From: Streptomyces sp. SID13726
Lineage (GTDB): Bacteria > Actinomycetota > Actinomycetes > Streptomycetales > Streptomycetaceae
Assembly: GCF_010548375.1 (NCBI RefSeq)
Contig: NZ_JAAGLY010000004.1
Span: 434,001 to 498,000, forward strand
DNA: 64,000 nt
Direction of reading: 5' to 3'
Shown here: one piece after another, positions 8,862-17,138 of the stretch
How positions within the stretch are numbered: position 1 is the stretch's first letter
Layout: each line of letters begins with the position of its first letter
Notes under the pieces: generated by a model
Told to the model about the DNA's origin: nothing
Database searches by the model: none
What the model saw: only the letters and a program-made list of their open reading frames with translations
Program-made: the position numbers and the translations under genes

Positions 8862-8934
8862 TAGCGGTGACCGGACTTGAACCGGTGACACAGCGATTAT
8901 GAGCCGCTTGCTCTACCGACTGAGCTACACCGCT
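8862..8934 (-). tRNA. trnM: tRNA-Met (anticodon CAT)
   Basis: Full cloverleaf on the minus strand: acceptor AGCGGTG with CACCGCT, D-arm TAGCTCAGTCGGTAGAGCA, anticodon loop CTCATAA containing CAT, T-arm CCGGTTCAAGTCCGG. The first acceptor pair is a normal A-T, so it is probably the elongator rather than the initiator. No encoded CCA. Confidence 0.93.
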
Positions 8935-8980
8935 GTGATGCGATCAGTTCCCGCCTCGCGACGGGAACCTTTCACACCAG

Positions 8981-9053
8981 AGCCCCAATACGGAATCGAA
9001 CCGTAGACCTTCTCCTTACCATGGAGACGCTCTACCGACTGAGCTATTGGGGC
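8981..9053 (-). tRNA. trnT: tRNA-Thr (anticodon GGT)
   Basis: Full cloverleaf on the minus strand: acceptor GCCCCAA with TTGGGGC, D-arm TAGCTCAGTCGGTAGAGCG, anticodon stem TCTCC/GGAGA with loop ATGGTAA (GGT), T-arm TACGGTTCGATTCCGTA. It is the first gene of the tRNA-Thr/tRNA-Met/rpmG row. The 248 nt between it and the divergent amidohydrolase hold no other gene. Confidence 0.94.
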
Positions 9054-9301
9054 GAGCGATGAAGACATTACACGCTCTGCCGCCGTTCGCCCAAATCCGT
9101 TTCGCGGCGCCCTGTTCGCCTTGATCCACGGGCTTCCCGGCGGCCCCGACAGCCCCTCCAGCACGCCGGACCACACCGGTACGACTATTGCGCTCCTCCC
9201 CGTGACGGGCGCGTCGCCACCCTAGGCTCGACTCACTCTGCGTGATCTTGCGTCCCGTTGCGCGGTAACGAGTTCGCGCAGCCCCGAGCCCCTGGAGCGC
9301 G

Positions 9302-10582
9302 ATGCCCGACAGCCAGCCGCAGCCGCACCACTCCTCGTCGTCATCGTCTTCCTCCTCCTCGTCGTCCTCAGGGCGGGGCGAGGGGGCCGGTCTCCTGTTG
9401 TGCGGGGCGCGGCTCACCGACGGCCGGACCGTGGACGTACGGCTGGGCGGCGGGCGCATCGAGGCGGTCGGTACGGCCGGGAGCCTGGCGACGGGCGACA
9501 CACGCGCGTGCGGTGCCCGGGTGGATCTCAGCGGCTATCTGCTCCTGCCGGCCCCGGCCGAGCCGCACGCCCACGGCGACAGCGCACTCTCCGCCGACAC
9601 CTCGGGACCGGTCTCGAACGACCCCCGGGACGTCCAGCGCCGGGCCACGGAGGCCGCCCTGCTCCAGCTCGGGCACGGGGCGACCGCGCTGCGGGCACAC
9701 GTGCGCGTGGGCGACGTACAGGGACTGGGCGCGCTGGCCGCCGTACTCCAGGCACGGCGTTCGCTGCGCGGGCTCACCGAGTTGACGGCGGTGGCGATGC
9801 CTCGGGTGCTGACCGGGGTGGCCGGGGCCGAGGGGCTCGCGATGCTGCGGGACGCGCTGAAGATGGGTGCCTCGGTGGTGGGCGGCTGTCCCGACCTGGA
9901 CCCCGATCCGACGGGGTACGCGGAGGCGGTCCTGGAGGTCGCCTCCGAGCACGGCTGCCCCGTCGACCTGCACACCGACGCCGCCGACCCGGCCCGGCTC
10001 GCCCGCCTCGCCGCCATGGCCGGCGGGCTGCGGCCCGGGGTGACCCTCGGCCCGTGCGCCGGCCTCGACCGGCTGCCCGCCGAGGTGGTGTCCCGTACGG
10101 CCGACCAGCTCGCGGCGGCCGGCGTCGCCGTGGTGTGCCTGCCGCAGGGCGGCTGCGCGGGCGTCGACCGCCGGGGCACGGCTCCGGTACGGCTGCTGCG
10201 CGCGGCCGGGGTCCGGGTGGCCGCCGGCAGCGGTGCACTGCGGGACGTCTCCAACCCCGTTGGCCGGGGCGACCCGTTGGAGGCCGCGTACCTCCTCGCC
10301 TCCCGCTACGGACTGCGCCCCGAGGACGCCTACGACACGGTGAGCGCCTCCGCCCGGGCCGTCCTCGGCCTCCCCGAGGTCCGCGTGGAGGCGGGTTTCC
10401 CGGCCGAACTCCTCGCCGTACGCGGCGACCGCCTCTCCGGCGCGCTCTCCCTCGCCTACAGCCGGATCGTGGTGCACCGGGGGCGCGTGGTGGCCCGGAC
10501 CAGCGCGGTCCGCGAGTACTGCAACTCGGCGGCCGCGGCGGACTCGGGGCTGCCGAGGCAGGGGCGGGGCGAGCTGTCGTAG
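9302..10582 (+). CDS. Amidohydrolase-superfamily protein, cytosine-deaminase-like, with degenerate metal site
   Basis: The 426 residues have the layout of cytosine-deaminase/imidazolonepropionase-type amidohydrolases: an N-terminal beta-sandwich strand set (LLLCGARLTDGRTVDVRLGG), the HxH metal pair (H89, H91 in PHAHGD) and a second metal segment (VDLHTD, H224). Two ligands look lost. Cys252 in GPCAGLD stands where a His is usual, and Gly-Ser-Gly at 309-311 stands where the metal Asp normally sits. Activity is therefore doubtful or metal use altered. Residues 11-23 are 13 consecutive serines, a low-complexity tract encoded by mixed TCN codons. GGAG precedes the ATG at 9302. Its last residues, RQGRGELS, resemble translated repeat DNA (see the repeat at 49673). 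Confidence 0.75.
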   Translation: MPDSQPQPHHSSSSSSSSSSSSSGRGEGAGLLLCGARLTDGRTVDVRLGGGRIEAVGTAGSLATGDTRACGARVDLSGYLLLPAPAEPHAHGDSALSADTSGPVSNDPRDVQRRATEAALLQLGHGATALRAHVRVGDVQGLGALAAVLQARRSLRGLTELTAVAMPRVLTGVAGAEGLAMLRDALKMGASVVGGCPDLDPDPTGYAEAVLEVASEHGCPVDLHTDAADPARLARLAAMAGGLRPGVTLGPCAGLDRLPAEVVSRTADQLAAAGVAVVCLPQGGCAGVDRRGTAPVRLLRAAGVRVAAGSGALRDVSNPVGRGDPLEAAYLLASRYGLRPEDAYDTVSASARAVLGLPEVRVEAGFPAELLAVRGDRLSGALSLAYSRIVVHRGRVVARTSAVREYCNSAAAADSGLPRQGRGELS

Positions 10583-10638
10583 GGCCGTCGACCGCACCCG
10601 TCCGGCGGACGGAGCCGCCTCGGCGTACGGTCGAAGGC

Positions 10639-11295
10639 ATGCGCACAGTCATCGCTGGTGGACATGGTCAGATCGCGTTGCGGCTGGAGCGGTTGCTCGC
10701 CGCGCGCGGACACGAGGTCGCGGGGCTCATCCGCCGCGAGGAACAGGGCGACGACCTGCGGGACGCCGGTGCCGAACCAGTCCTGCTGGACCTGGAGTCG
10801 GCCTCGGTCGAGGAGGTCGCGGCCCATCTCCAGGGCGCGGACGCGGCGGTGTTCGCGGCGGGCGCGGGTCCGGGCAGCGGGGCGGACCGCAAGGACACCG
10901 TGGACAAGGCCGCCGCCGTGCTGTTCGCGGACGCGGCGGTCCGGGCGGGCGTACGGCGCTTCGTGGTCGTGTCCTCCATGGGCGCCGACCCGCGGCACGA
11001 GGGCGACGAGATCTTCGACGTCTACCTGCGGGCCAAGGGCGAGGCGGACGCCCATGTGAGCACCCTGGACGCCCTGGACTGGACGATCCTGCGTCCCGGC
11101 GCGCTGACGAACGACGCCGGCACGGGCCTCGTACGACTGGAGGCGCACACCGGCCGGGGGCCGATCCCGCGCGACGACGTGGCGGCCGTACTGGCGGAGT
11201 TGCTGGAGACGCCCGCCACCGCCGGTCTGACGCTGGAGCTGATCGGTGGGTCGACGCCGGTGTCGGTGGCGGTGAAGTCGGTCGCGGGCAACTGA
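10639..11295 (+). CDS. NAD(P)-binding protein, atypical SDR / NmrA-like
   Basis: A 218-residue Rossmann protein of the atypical short-chain dehydrogenase group (NAD(P)H-binding, YwnB/BVR-B type). It has the N-terminal nucleotide loop IAGGHGQIALRL, a VVVSSMGA strand, and LRPGALTNDAG followed by IPRDDVAAVL, typical of this group. Substrate is unknown; such proteins act as reductases, epimerases or redox sensors. ATG at 10639 gives the glycine-rich loop directly at the N-terminus. It lies 56 nt after the amidohydrolase and could be in the same operon. Confidence 0.85.
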   Translation: MRTVIAGGHGQIALRLERLLAARGHEVAGLIRREEQGDDLRDAGAEPVLLDLESASVEEVAAHLQGADAAVFAAGAGPGSGADRKDTVDKAAAVLFADAAVRAGVRRFVVVSSMGADPRHEGDEIFDVYLRAKGEADAHVSTLDALDWTILRPGALTNDAGTGLVRLEAHTGRGPIPRDDVAAVLAELLETPATAGLTLELIGGSTPVSVAVKSVAGN

Positions 11296-11358
11296 GTCGG
11301 GCGGCCTGGCTCGGAAGCCGCCCGGCTCGGAAGCGGCCTGGCTCAGCAGCGGCTTGGT

Positions 11359-11571
11359 TCAGAACAGGGGCAGCTGGCCGGGTACGACGGGGACTGCGTA
11401 CCCGTCCAACGACGGCTGTGCCGCCCCGAGTTCCGCCTGTCTGCGGGAACCCGCGCAGGAGACCATCTGCCCTCTCTCGCGCGCTCCGGGCGGGTCGTGC
11501 CGGGCGAAGCGGCCGGCGACCACGGCGATCTCGCGACGGCATTCGGGGCAGAGCCTGCGGCGACTGGACAT
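11359..11571 (-). CDS. Small zinc-ribbon-like conserved protein
   Basis: A 70-residue protein beginning MSSRRRLCPECRREIAVVAG. The CPEC pair at the N-terminus, a His in ARHDPPG and the Cys in VSCAGSRR could make a single zinc site. The C-terminus PSLDGYAVPVVPGQLPLF is strikingly hydrophobic and looks conserved rather than random. I believe similar small proteins are widespread in streptomycetes, but no function is known to me. The frame is open to 11649; I chose the start that directly precedes the zinc motif, without a strong ribosome-binding site to prove it. It is divergent from the MFS gene and shares its promoter region. Confidence 0.6.
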   Translation of the reverse strand: MSSRRRLCPECRREIAVVAGRFARHDPPGARERGQMVSCAGSRRQAELGAAQPSLDGYAVPVVPGQLPLF

Positions 11572-11655
11572 GGAGTCAGTGTGCCCCGGGCGCGGGCCGC
11601 ACCACCGCGCACACTCCCCCTTCACCCGGGCCCCACAGAATCCGACCATGCTTGC

Positions 11656-11677
11656 TTAAGTCAATCAACTGACTTAA
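11656..11677. promoter_or_regulatory. Palindromic operator, MarR/TetR type
   Basis: TTAAGTCA and TGACTTAA form a perfect 8-bp inverted repeat around a six-base spacer, in an AT-rich island 46 nt upstream of the MFS exporter start. AGTCA/TGACT half-sites of this spacing are typical of MarR-family sites controlling exporters. No MarR or TetR gene is adjacent, so the regulator would act from elsewhere. Confidence 0.65.
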
Positions 11678-11722
11678 CTTGGATGTGTCGTGCTGTACCC
11701 GACGCACACGGAGGCCCGACCC

Positions 11723-14167
11723 ATGTCCCATGCCCTTCCCCGGCCCTCCGGGGAGCCTTCCGAAGAGCGTCCCGAGGACGCGGAGGTCGCCTCGTCGCGT
11801 GCCGGTGTCATCGTGGCGGTGCTGGCCTTCGGCGGGATCGTCGTCTCGCTGATGCAGACCCTCGTCATCCCGATCGTCCCGGAGCTGCCGAAACTCCTGA
11901 ACGCCCCGGCCTCGGACACCGCCTGGGCCGTCACCGCCACCCTGCTCGCCGCCGCCGTCGCGGTCCCGATGATGGGACGCCTCGGTGACATGTACGGCAA
12001 GCGCCGCATGCTGCTCGCGAGCCTCGTCCTGCTGGTCGCGGGCTCGGTCACCGCCGCGCTCAGCGACTCCCTGACGCCGATGATCGTCGGCCGGGTGCTC
12101 CAGGGCATGGCGGGCGGTGTGATCCCGCTCGGCATCAGCATCATGCGCGACGAACTCCCCGCCGAACGGCTCGGCAGCGCCACCGCCATGATGAGCGCCT
12201 CCCTCGGCGTCGGCGCCGCGCTCGGCCTGCCCGCCGCCGCGCTGATCGCCGACAACTTCGACTGGCACGTCCTGTTCTGGAGTTCGGGCGCCCTGGGCGT
12301 CGTAGCGCTGCTGCTGGTGCTGCTCCTGGTGCCCGAGTCCAAGGTGCGCACCGGCGGCCGCTTCGACCTGGTCGGCGGGGTCGGCATGGCGGCCGGGCTG
12401 GTCTGCCTGCTGCTCGCGATCTCCAAGGGCGGCGACTGGGGCTGGGACAGCGGCACGGTCCTCGGGCTGTTCGCGGCGGCCGTCGTGGTGCTGCTGGTCT
12501 GGGGCTGGTGGGAGCTGCGCGTCGACCAGCCGCTGGTCGACCTGCGCACCACCGCGCGCCGCCAGGTGCTCTTCACCAACCTCGCCTCGATCGCGCTCGG
12601 CTTCGGCATGTTCGCGATGTCCCTGGTCCTTCCGCAGCTCCTGCAGTTGCCTGAGGCGACGGGCTACGGTCTCGGCAAGTCCCTGCTCACCGCCGGCCTG
12701 GTCATGGCCCCGTCCGGCCTGGTGATGATGGCGATCGCCCCGGTGTCGGCCGCGCTGTCGAAGGCCAAGGGCCCGAAGGTCAGCCTGATGCTCGGCGCGC
12801 TGATCGTCGCGGCGGGCTACGGCCTCCAGATCCTGCTGATGACCGAGGTCTGGCAGTTCGTGCTGGTCTCCTGCGTGATCGGCTCCGGCATCGGCTTCAC
12901 CTACGGCTCGATGCCCGCGCTCATCATGAGCGCGGTCCCGCCGTCCCAGACCGGCGCGGCGAACAGCCTCAACACCCTGATGCGGTCCATCGGCACCTCC
13001 GTCGCGAGCGCCGTCGCCGGCGTGATCCTGGCGCAGATGACGACGAACCTCGGACCGGTGGCCGTCCCGTCCGAGAACGGCTTCAAGACCGTCCTGGCGA
13101 TCGGGGGCGGGGCGGCGCTGCTGGCGTTCGCCATCGCGGGGTTCATTCCTCGGCGGGGGGTGGGGGATGGTTCTGAGCGGGTGCCGGGTGCGGTCGGGGT
13201 TGGCGGCGGTGCTGGTGGCGGTGTCGACGGGGGTGTTTACGGGGGTTCGTCCGGTCGTACGGGGGTTGCTGTGGGGGCTTCTTCCGGTGCTACGGGGGTC
13301 TCGGCGACGTCAGTGTCGAGGCCTGGGTTGGGATCGGGGTCGGAGTCGGAATCGCCGTCGGGGGCCGGGGCGGTGTTGCTGTCGGGGTCGGCTGACGAGC
13401 TTGTCGGGACCCCGGTGAGCGGGCGGGTGTTCGGGGCCGAGCGGGTGCCGGTGGCCGGGGCCGCGGTGACGCTGATCTCGCTCGGCGGGAGGCAGTTGGG
13501 GCGGGCGGTCTCGGGCGGCGACGGGTCGTACGGCGTGGCCGCGCCCGCCGCGGGGTCGTACGTCCTGATCGCCTCCGCCGACGGTTTCCAGCCACAGGCC
13601 TCCACGATCGTGGTCGCCGACGGGACACCGGTGACCTACGACGTCCTCCTGAGCGGCACCAGCGGGCTCGCCGGCGTGGTGGTGTCCGCGGACAGCGGGG
13701 CGCCGGTCGCGGACGCGGTGGTCATCGTGACGGACGTGCGCGGGGAGGTGCTGGCCAACGGACGCACGGATGTGCTGGGCGAGTTCGGCGTCGGGGACCT
13801 GGTGCCCGGAACGGTGACGCTCGCGGTCAGCTCCCCCAAGCACCGGCCGCTGGCCCTGGCCGTCGAGATCGGCGGCGCCGGCACGACCCGGATCCAGATC
13901 GAACTGCGGCCCGGCGCGCAGGTGCGGGGTACGGTCCGCGGCGCCGGGACCCCGCTGGGCGACGCCCTGGTCACCCTCGTCGACGCCGCGGGCAACGTCC
14001 TCGCCACGACCACGACCGCCCACGACGGCGCGTACGCCTTCTCCGACCTCGACGGCGGCGCCTACACCGTCATCGCGACCGGCTACCCGCCCCGGGCAGC
14101 CGCGGTCACCGTCTCCGGCCCGGGCGTGGACGACCACGACATCGAACTGGCCCACACCGGGGAGTAG
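11723..14167 (+). CDS. MFS drug-type exporter (DHA2) fused to carboxypeptidase-regulatory-like repeats
   Basis: An 814-residue two-part protein. Residues about 25-475 are a 14-helix DHA2-type major facilitator, with the loop motif GRLGDMYGKRRM, the TM5 motif region GLPAAALIADNFDWHVLFW and the WAVTATLL start of helix 2. After a Gly/Ser-rich linker (about 480-560) come three beta-sandwich repeats of carboxypeptidase-D-regulatory type. Each has a G..V..AG..P.A.A.V.L, G.Y.....PG.Y.L pattern, for example SGRVFGAERVPVAGAAVTLI, VVVSADSGAPVADAVV and TVRGAGTPLGDALVTLVD. The exporter part probably moves drugs or metabolites by proton antiport. The C-terminal domains would lie just outside or inside the membrane, depending on topology. 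GGAGG precedes the ATG at 11723. A palindromic operator lies upstream and a hairpin downstream, so the gene is probably single and repressor-controlled. Confidence 0.88.
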   Translation: MSHALPRPSGEPSEERPEDAEVASSRAGVIVAVLAFGGIVVSLMQTLVIPIVPELPKLLNAPASDTAWAVTATLLAAAVAVPMMGRLGDMYGKRRMLLASLVLLVAGSVTAALSDSLTPMIVGRVLQGMAGGVIPLGISIMRDELPAERLGSATAMMSASLGVGAALGLPAAALIADNFDWHVLFWSSGALGVVALLLVLLLVPESKVRTGGRFDLVGGVGMAAGLVCLLLAISKGGDWGWDSGTVLGLFAAAVVVLLVWGWWELRVDQPLVDLRTTARRQVLFTNLASIALGFGMFAMSLVLPQLLQLPEATGYGLGKSLLTAGLVMAPSGLVMMAIAPVSAALSKAKGPKVSLMLGALIVAAGYGLQILLMTEVWQFVLVSCVIGSGIGFTYGSMPALIMSAVPPSQTGAANSLNTLMRSIGTSVASAVAGVILAQMTTNLGPVAVPSENGFKTVLAIGGGAALLAFAIAGFIPRRGVGDGSERVPGAVGVGGGAGGGVDGGVYGGSSGRTGVAVGASSGATGVSATSVSRPGLGSGSESESPSGAGAVLLSGSADELVGTPVSGRVFGAERVPVAGAAVTLISLGGRQLGRAVSGGDGSYGVAAPAAGSYVLIASADGFQPQASTIVVADGTPVTYDVLLSGTSGLAGVVVSADSGAPVADAVVIVTDVRGEVLANGRTDVLGEFGVGDLVPGTVTLAVSSPKHRPLALAVEIGGAGTTRIQIELRPGAQVRGTVRGAGTPLGDALVTLVDAAGNVLATTTTAHDGAYAFSDLDGGAYTVIATGYPPRAAAVTVSGPGVDDHDIELAHTGE

Positions 14168-14187
14168 TTGAGGCCATCCGCGACAGG

Positions 14188-14221
14188 GGCGCCATGGTGA
14201 TCGACCTCTCACCATGGCGCC
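14188..14221 (+). terminator. Terminator after the MFS fusion gene
   Basis: Perfect 13-bp stem (GGCGCCATGGTGA with its complement) and an 8-nt loop, 21 nt past the stop codon. No T-run follows. Confidence 0.65.
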
Positions 14222-14270
14222 TTCAGCCCATGCATCCCGCCCACCGGACCGCCCGCGCCCCGGCACACGA

Positions 14271-14320
14271 AGAGACCCCCTCCGAACTGCGTTTCCGCAG
14301 TTCGGAGGGGGTCTCTTTCT
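14271..14320. terminator. Strong terminator, probably of tRNA-Tyr
   Basis: A perfect 21-bp stem starting AGAGACCCCCTCCG closes on a TTTC loop and is followed by TTTCT on the plus strand. It lies just past the 3' end of the minus-strand tRNA-Tyr and could also stop plus-strand read-through from the MFS gene. Confidence 0.85.
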
Positions 14321-14325
14321 CAGCG

Positions 14326-14407
14326 TGGCGGCGCCAGGATTCGAACCTGGGAAGGCTGAGCCGGCAGATTTACAGTCTGCTCCCTTTGGCCGCTCGGGCA
14401 CACCGCC
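14326..14407 (-). tRNA. trnY: tRNA-Tyr (anticodon GTA)
   Basis: Class II tRNA with a long variable arm. The acceptor is GGCGGTG with CGCCGCC (one T-G pair), the anticodon loop CTGTAAA contains GTA, and the T-arm is CCAGGTTCGAATCCTGG. No CCA is encoded. Confidence 0.95.
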
Positions 14408-14643
14408 GGGGTTTGCTGCCCTTCGAACCGTCTTTCGGCGGTGCTCCGTGGCAACGACGTAAACAATACCCGATTCCCGGGGGTGCTTCGCCACCCGATT
14501 GATCTGCGCCCGGAGGGCGTGGGGTGGCTAGGCTTGGGCGGATGCGGCCCCGGTCCACGCCGGGCTCGGCGCCCGCCCCCACGTACGCCGATACGCATCC
14601 GTACGCACGCCGACACGCACCCCGATACAAGGAGCCACAGGAC

Positions 14644-15132
14644 ATGGCCGACTCCAGTTTCGACATCGTCTCGAAGGTCGAGCGGCAGGAGGTCGACAAC
14701 GCCCTCAACCAGGCCGCCAAGGAGATCTCGCAGCGCTACGACTTCAAGGGCGTGGGTGCTTCGATCGCATGGTCCGGCGACAAGATCCTCATGGAGGCGA
14801 ACTCCGAGGACCGGGTCAACGCCGTCCTCGACGTCTTCCAGTCCAAGCTGATCAAGCGCGGGATCTCGCTGAAGGCACTCGACGCGGGCGAGCCGCAGCT
14901 CTCCGGCAAGGAGTACAAGATCTTCGCGACGATCGAGGAGGGCATCTCCCAGGAGAACGCGAAGAAGGTCGCGAAGATCATCCGCGACGAGGGCCCGAAG
15001 GGCGTGAAGGCCCAGGTCCAGGGCGACGAACTGCGGGTCAGCTCGAAGAGCCGCGACGACCTCCAGTCCATCATCGCCCTGCTGAAGGGCAAGGACTTCG
15101 ACTTCGCGCTCCAGTTCGTGAACTACCGGTAG
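14644..15132 (+). CDS. YajQ-family nucleotide-binding protein
   Basis: A 162-residue YajQ (UPF0234) protein, full length for the family. It has the N-terminal [20 protein letters not shown] segment, the RYDFKG motif, and the second ferredoxin-like domain ending in the family-typical FALQFVNYR. YajQ homologues in Xanthomonas and others bind c-di-GMP and modulate transcription; the role in streptomycetes is unknown. ATG at 14644, monocistronic, with a hairpin directly behind. Confidence 0.95.
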   Translation: MADSSFDIVSKVERQEVDNALNQAAKEISQRYDFKGVGASIAWSGDKILMEANSEDRVNAVLDVFQSKLIKRGISLKALDAGEPQLSGKEYKIFATIEEGISQENAKKVAKIIRDEGPKGVKAQVQGDELRVSSKSRDDLQSIIALLKGKDFDFALQFVNYR

Positions 15133-15153
15133 GACACGCACCGCTGGACGAGG

Positions 15154-15184
15154 AAGGGTGGGCACCTGGCCGGTGCCCACCCTT
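15154..15184 (+). terminator. Terminator after yajQ
   Basis: Perfect 13-bp stem AAGGGTGGGCACC with its complement, five-base loop, then CTCG. It also lies near the 3' end of the convergent membrane-protein gene and may serve both. Confidence 0.75.
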
Positions 15185-15212
15185 CTCGCCTGCTGGCTGC
15201 GGTTCGGGGATG

Positions 15213-15479
15213 TCAGTCGCGCGAGTTGCCGAACAGGAGACGGTAGGCGATCAGGAGGACGAGTGAGCCGCCGATGGCCGCCGCCCAAGTGGCCCCGTCG
15301 TAGAAGCTCTTGGTGACCGGGTGGTCCAGCCAACGGGCCGATATCCAGCCGCCGATGAACGCGCCCGCGACACCGATGAGGGTCGTCCCGACGAAGCCGC
15401 CCGGGTCACGGCCCGGCAGCAGGAACTTGGCGATGGCTCCGGCCAACAGCCCCAGAATGATCCAGCCGATGATGCTCAT
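15213..15479 (-). CDS. GlsB/YeaQ/YmgE family small membrane protein
   Basis: An 88-residue protein with three hydrophobic helices and the family pattern IIGWIILGLLAGAIAKFLLP, GRDPGGFVGTTLIGVAGAFIGG and a C-terminal WAAAIGGSLVLLIAYRL. The family was once called transglycosylase-associated, but its biochemical role is unknown; members are often stress-induced. ATG start, monocistronic, convergent with yajQ. Confidence 0.9.
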   Translation of the reverse strand: MSIIGWIILGLLAGAIAKFLLPGRDPGGFVGTTLIGVAGAFIGGWISARWLDHPVTKSFYDGATWAAAIGGSLVLLIAYRLLFGNSRD

Positions 15480-15571
15480 GCCCTGAACCTGCCCTTCCGC
15501 GCTGTGCCCGCACTGTCCGGGGACTGTGATCTACGTCCCGGCGGACCGGGCGGGTGCCCGTGCGCATGGCA

Positions 15572-15650
15572 CGTCGTACTCGTACGTCGTGCTTGTTTGG
15601 TGCTGGCACGTCGTGCTTGTTCGGTGTGCTCGTGCGTCGTGCTTCCGGCT
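15572..15650. repeat. Short imperfect direct repeats
   Basis: The core CGTCGTGCTTG(TT) recurs at 15585, 15609 and 15635, with a partial copy at 15572 (spacing about 13, 24 and 26 bp), upstream of the APC permease gene. The stretch is open in one frame but has no coding bias, so it looks like replication-slippage DNA. Confidence 0.45.
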
Positions 15651-15748
15651 TGCTCTCGGCGTGCGTCCAGCGGGTGTTGGTGCCTTGTCCCTGGGGAGGA
15701 CGTCATGGCAGCACTCCCTGGTTGCGCGGGATCAGTAGGGTGCGGCGC

Positions 15749-16993
15749 ATGACGGGTACCGGTGCCGGACTGCGGCGCACGCTGGGAGTGGGCGACGCCG
15801 TCGTCATCGGGCTCGGCTCGATGATCGGCGCGGGGATCTTCGCCGCCCTCGGGCCTGCGGCGCGCGCGGCCGGGTCCGGGCTGCTGTTCGGGCTCGCGGT
15901 CGCGGCCGTGGTCGCCTACTGCAACGCCACGTCCTCGGCCCGGCTGGCCGCCCTGTACCCGGCCTCCGGCGGCACCTACGTGTACGGGCGTGAGCGGCTC
16001 GGTCCGTTCTGGGGTTATCTCGCGGGCTGGTCGTTCGTGGTCGGGAAGACGGCCTCCTGTGCGGCGATGGCGCTGACGGTGGGGGCGTACGCATGGCCTG
16101 GGCAGGCCCACGCCGTGGCCGTCGCGGCCGTGGTGGCGCTGACCGCGGTGAACTACGGCGGGATCCAGAAATCGGCCTGGCTGACCCGGGTGATCGTGGC
16201 GGTGGTCCTGGCTGTCCTCGCTTCCGTGGTGGTCGTGTGTCTCGGCTCAGGGGCGTCCGAGGCCGGCCGACTGGACGCGGGGGCCTCCGGCGGGGCGGGC
16301 GGAGTGCTCCAGGCGGCCGGTCTGCTGTTCTTCGCCTTCGCGGGCTACGCGCGCATCGCGACCCTGGGCGAGGAGGTACGGGATCCCGCGCGCACCATCC
16401 CGCGCGCGATCCCCCTGGCCCTGGGCATCACGCTGGTCGTGTACGCGGGTGTGGCGGTGGCTGTCCTTTCCGTGCTGGGTGCGGATGCTCTGGGGCGTGC
16501 GGACGCACCGCTGGCCGAGGCGGTGCGGGTGGCCGGGGCGCCGGGGCTCGTACCGGAAGTGCGGGCGGGTGCCGCCGTGGCCGCGCTCGGCTCACTGCTC
16601 GCCCTGATCCTGGGCGTCTCCCGGACCACGCTGGCCATGGCCCGGGACCGGCATCTGCCCGGGGCCCTGGCCGCGGTGCACCCCCGCTTCCAGGTGCCGC
16701 ACCGGGCCGAGTTGGCCGTGGGCGCGGTGGTCGCGGTCCTCGCCGCCACGGTGGACGTGCGGGGCGCGATCGGGTTCTCCTCCTTCGGTGTGCTGGCGTA
16801 CTACGCGGTGGCCAACGCGTCGGCCTGGACGTTGAGTTCAGCTCTGACCGCTCGGGTCGTGCCGGTGGTGGGGCTGATCGGGTGTGTGGTGCTGGCTTGC
16901 GCGCTGCCGGCGGTCTCCGTGGTCGCGGGGGCTGGGGTGTTGGTGGTGGGGGTGGGGGCGTACGGGGTGCGGAAGTGGTGGGCGGGGCGGTAG
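15749..16993 (+). CDS. APC-family amino acid permease
   Basis: A 414-residue integral membrane transporter of the amino acid-polyamine-organocation superfamily. The first helix holds the unwound substrate motif GLGSMIGAGIF; helix 3 starts YPASGGTYVYGRERLG; FFAFAGYARIATLGEEVRDPARTIPRAI matches the helix 6 region and following loop typical of this family. About 11-12 helices are visible. Substrate is unknown, probably a neutral amino acid. ATG at 15749 was chosen because everything upstream in the frame is repeat-like. No obvious partner genes. Confidence 0.85.
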   Translation: MTGTGAGLRRTLGVGDAVVIGLGSMIGAGIFAALGPAARAAGSGLLFGLAVAAVVAYCNATSSARLAALYPASGGTYVYGRERLGPFWGYLAGWSFVVGKTASCAAMALTVGAYAWPGQAHAVAVAAVVALTAVNYGGIQKSAWLTRVIVAVVLAVLASVVVVCLGSGASEAGRLDAGASGGAGGVLQAAGLLFFAFAGYARIATLGEEVRDPARTIPRAIPLALGITLVVYAGVAVAVLSVLGADALGRADAPLAEAVRVAGAPGLVPEVRAGAAVAALGSLLALILGVSRTTLAMARDRHLPGALAAVHPRFQVPHRAELAVGAVVAVLAATVDVRGAIGFSSFGVLAYYAVANASAWTLSSALTARVVPVVGLIGCVVLACALPAVSVVAGAGVLVVGVGAYGVRKWWAGR

Positions 16994-17024
16994 GTGGATC
17001 GGCGGAGCCGGGTGGCTGCGAGTG

Positions 17025-17132
17025 TGTGTCCCGTGGGGCCGACGGGTGATGTGTGTCCCGTGGGACCAACGGGTGGTGTGCGTCCCGTGGGGCCGACAGG
17101 TGGTGTGCGTCCCGTCGGCCGAAAGGCTTCGG
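17025..17132. repeat. 27-bp tandem repeat
   Basis: Three copies and a partial fourth of a 27-bp unit (TGTGTCCCGTGGGGCCGACG plus GGTGATG, with substitutions) lie between the APC permease and SMI1/KNR4 genes. In one plus frame it reads as repeated CPVGPTGDV/GGVRPVGPTGGV; no credible gene contains it. This tract fills the 145-nt gap. Confidence 0.7.
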
Positions 17133-17138
17133 TGGCCG

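Noticed and set aside
8862..9053. tRNA cluster considered as an integration (att) site
   Set aside because: No integrase, no duplicated tRNA 3' end and conserved neighbours on both sides.
17025..17132. Tandem repeats considered as a CRISPR array
   Set aside because: Copies are directly adjacent with no unique spacers, and there are no cas genes.
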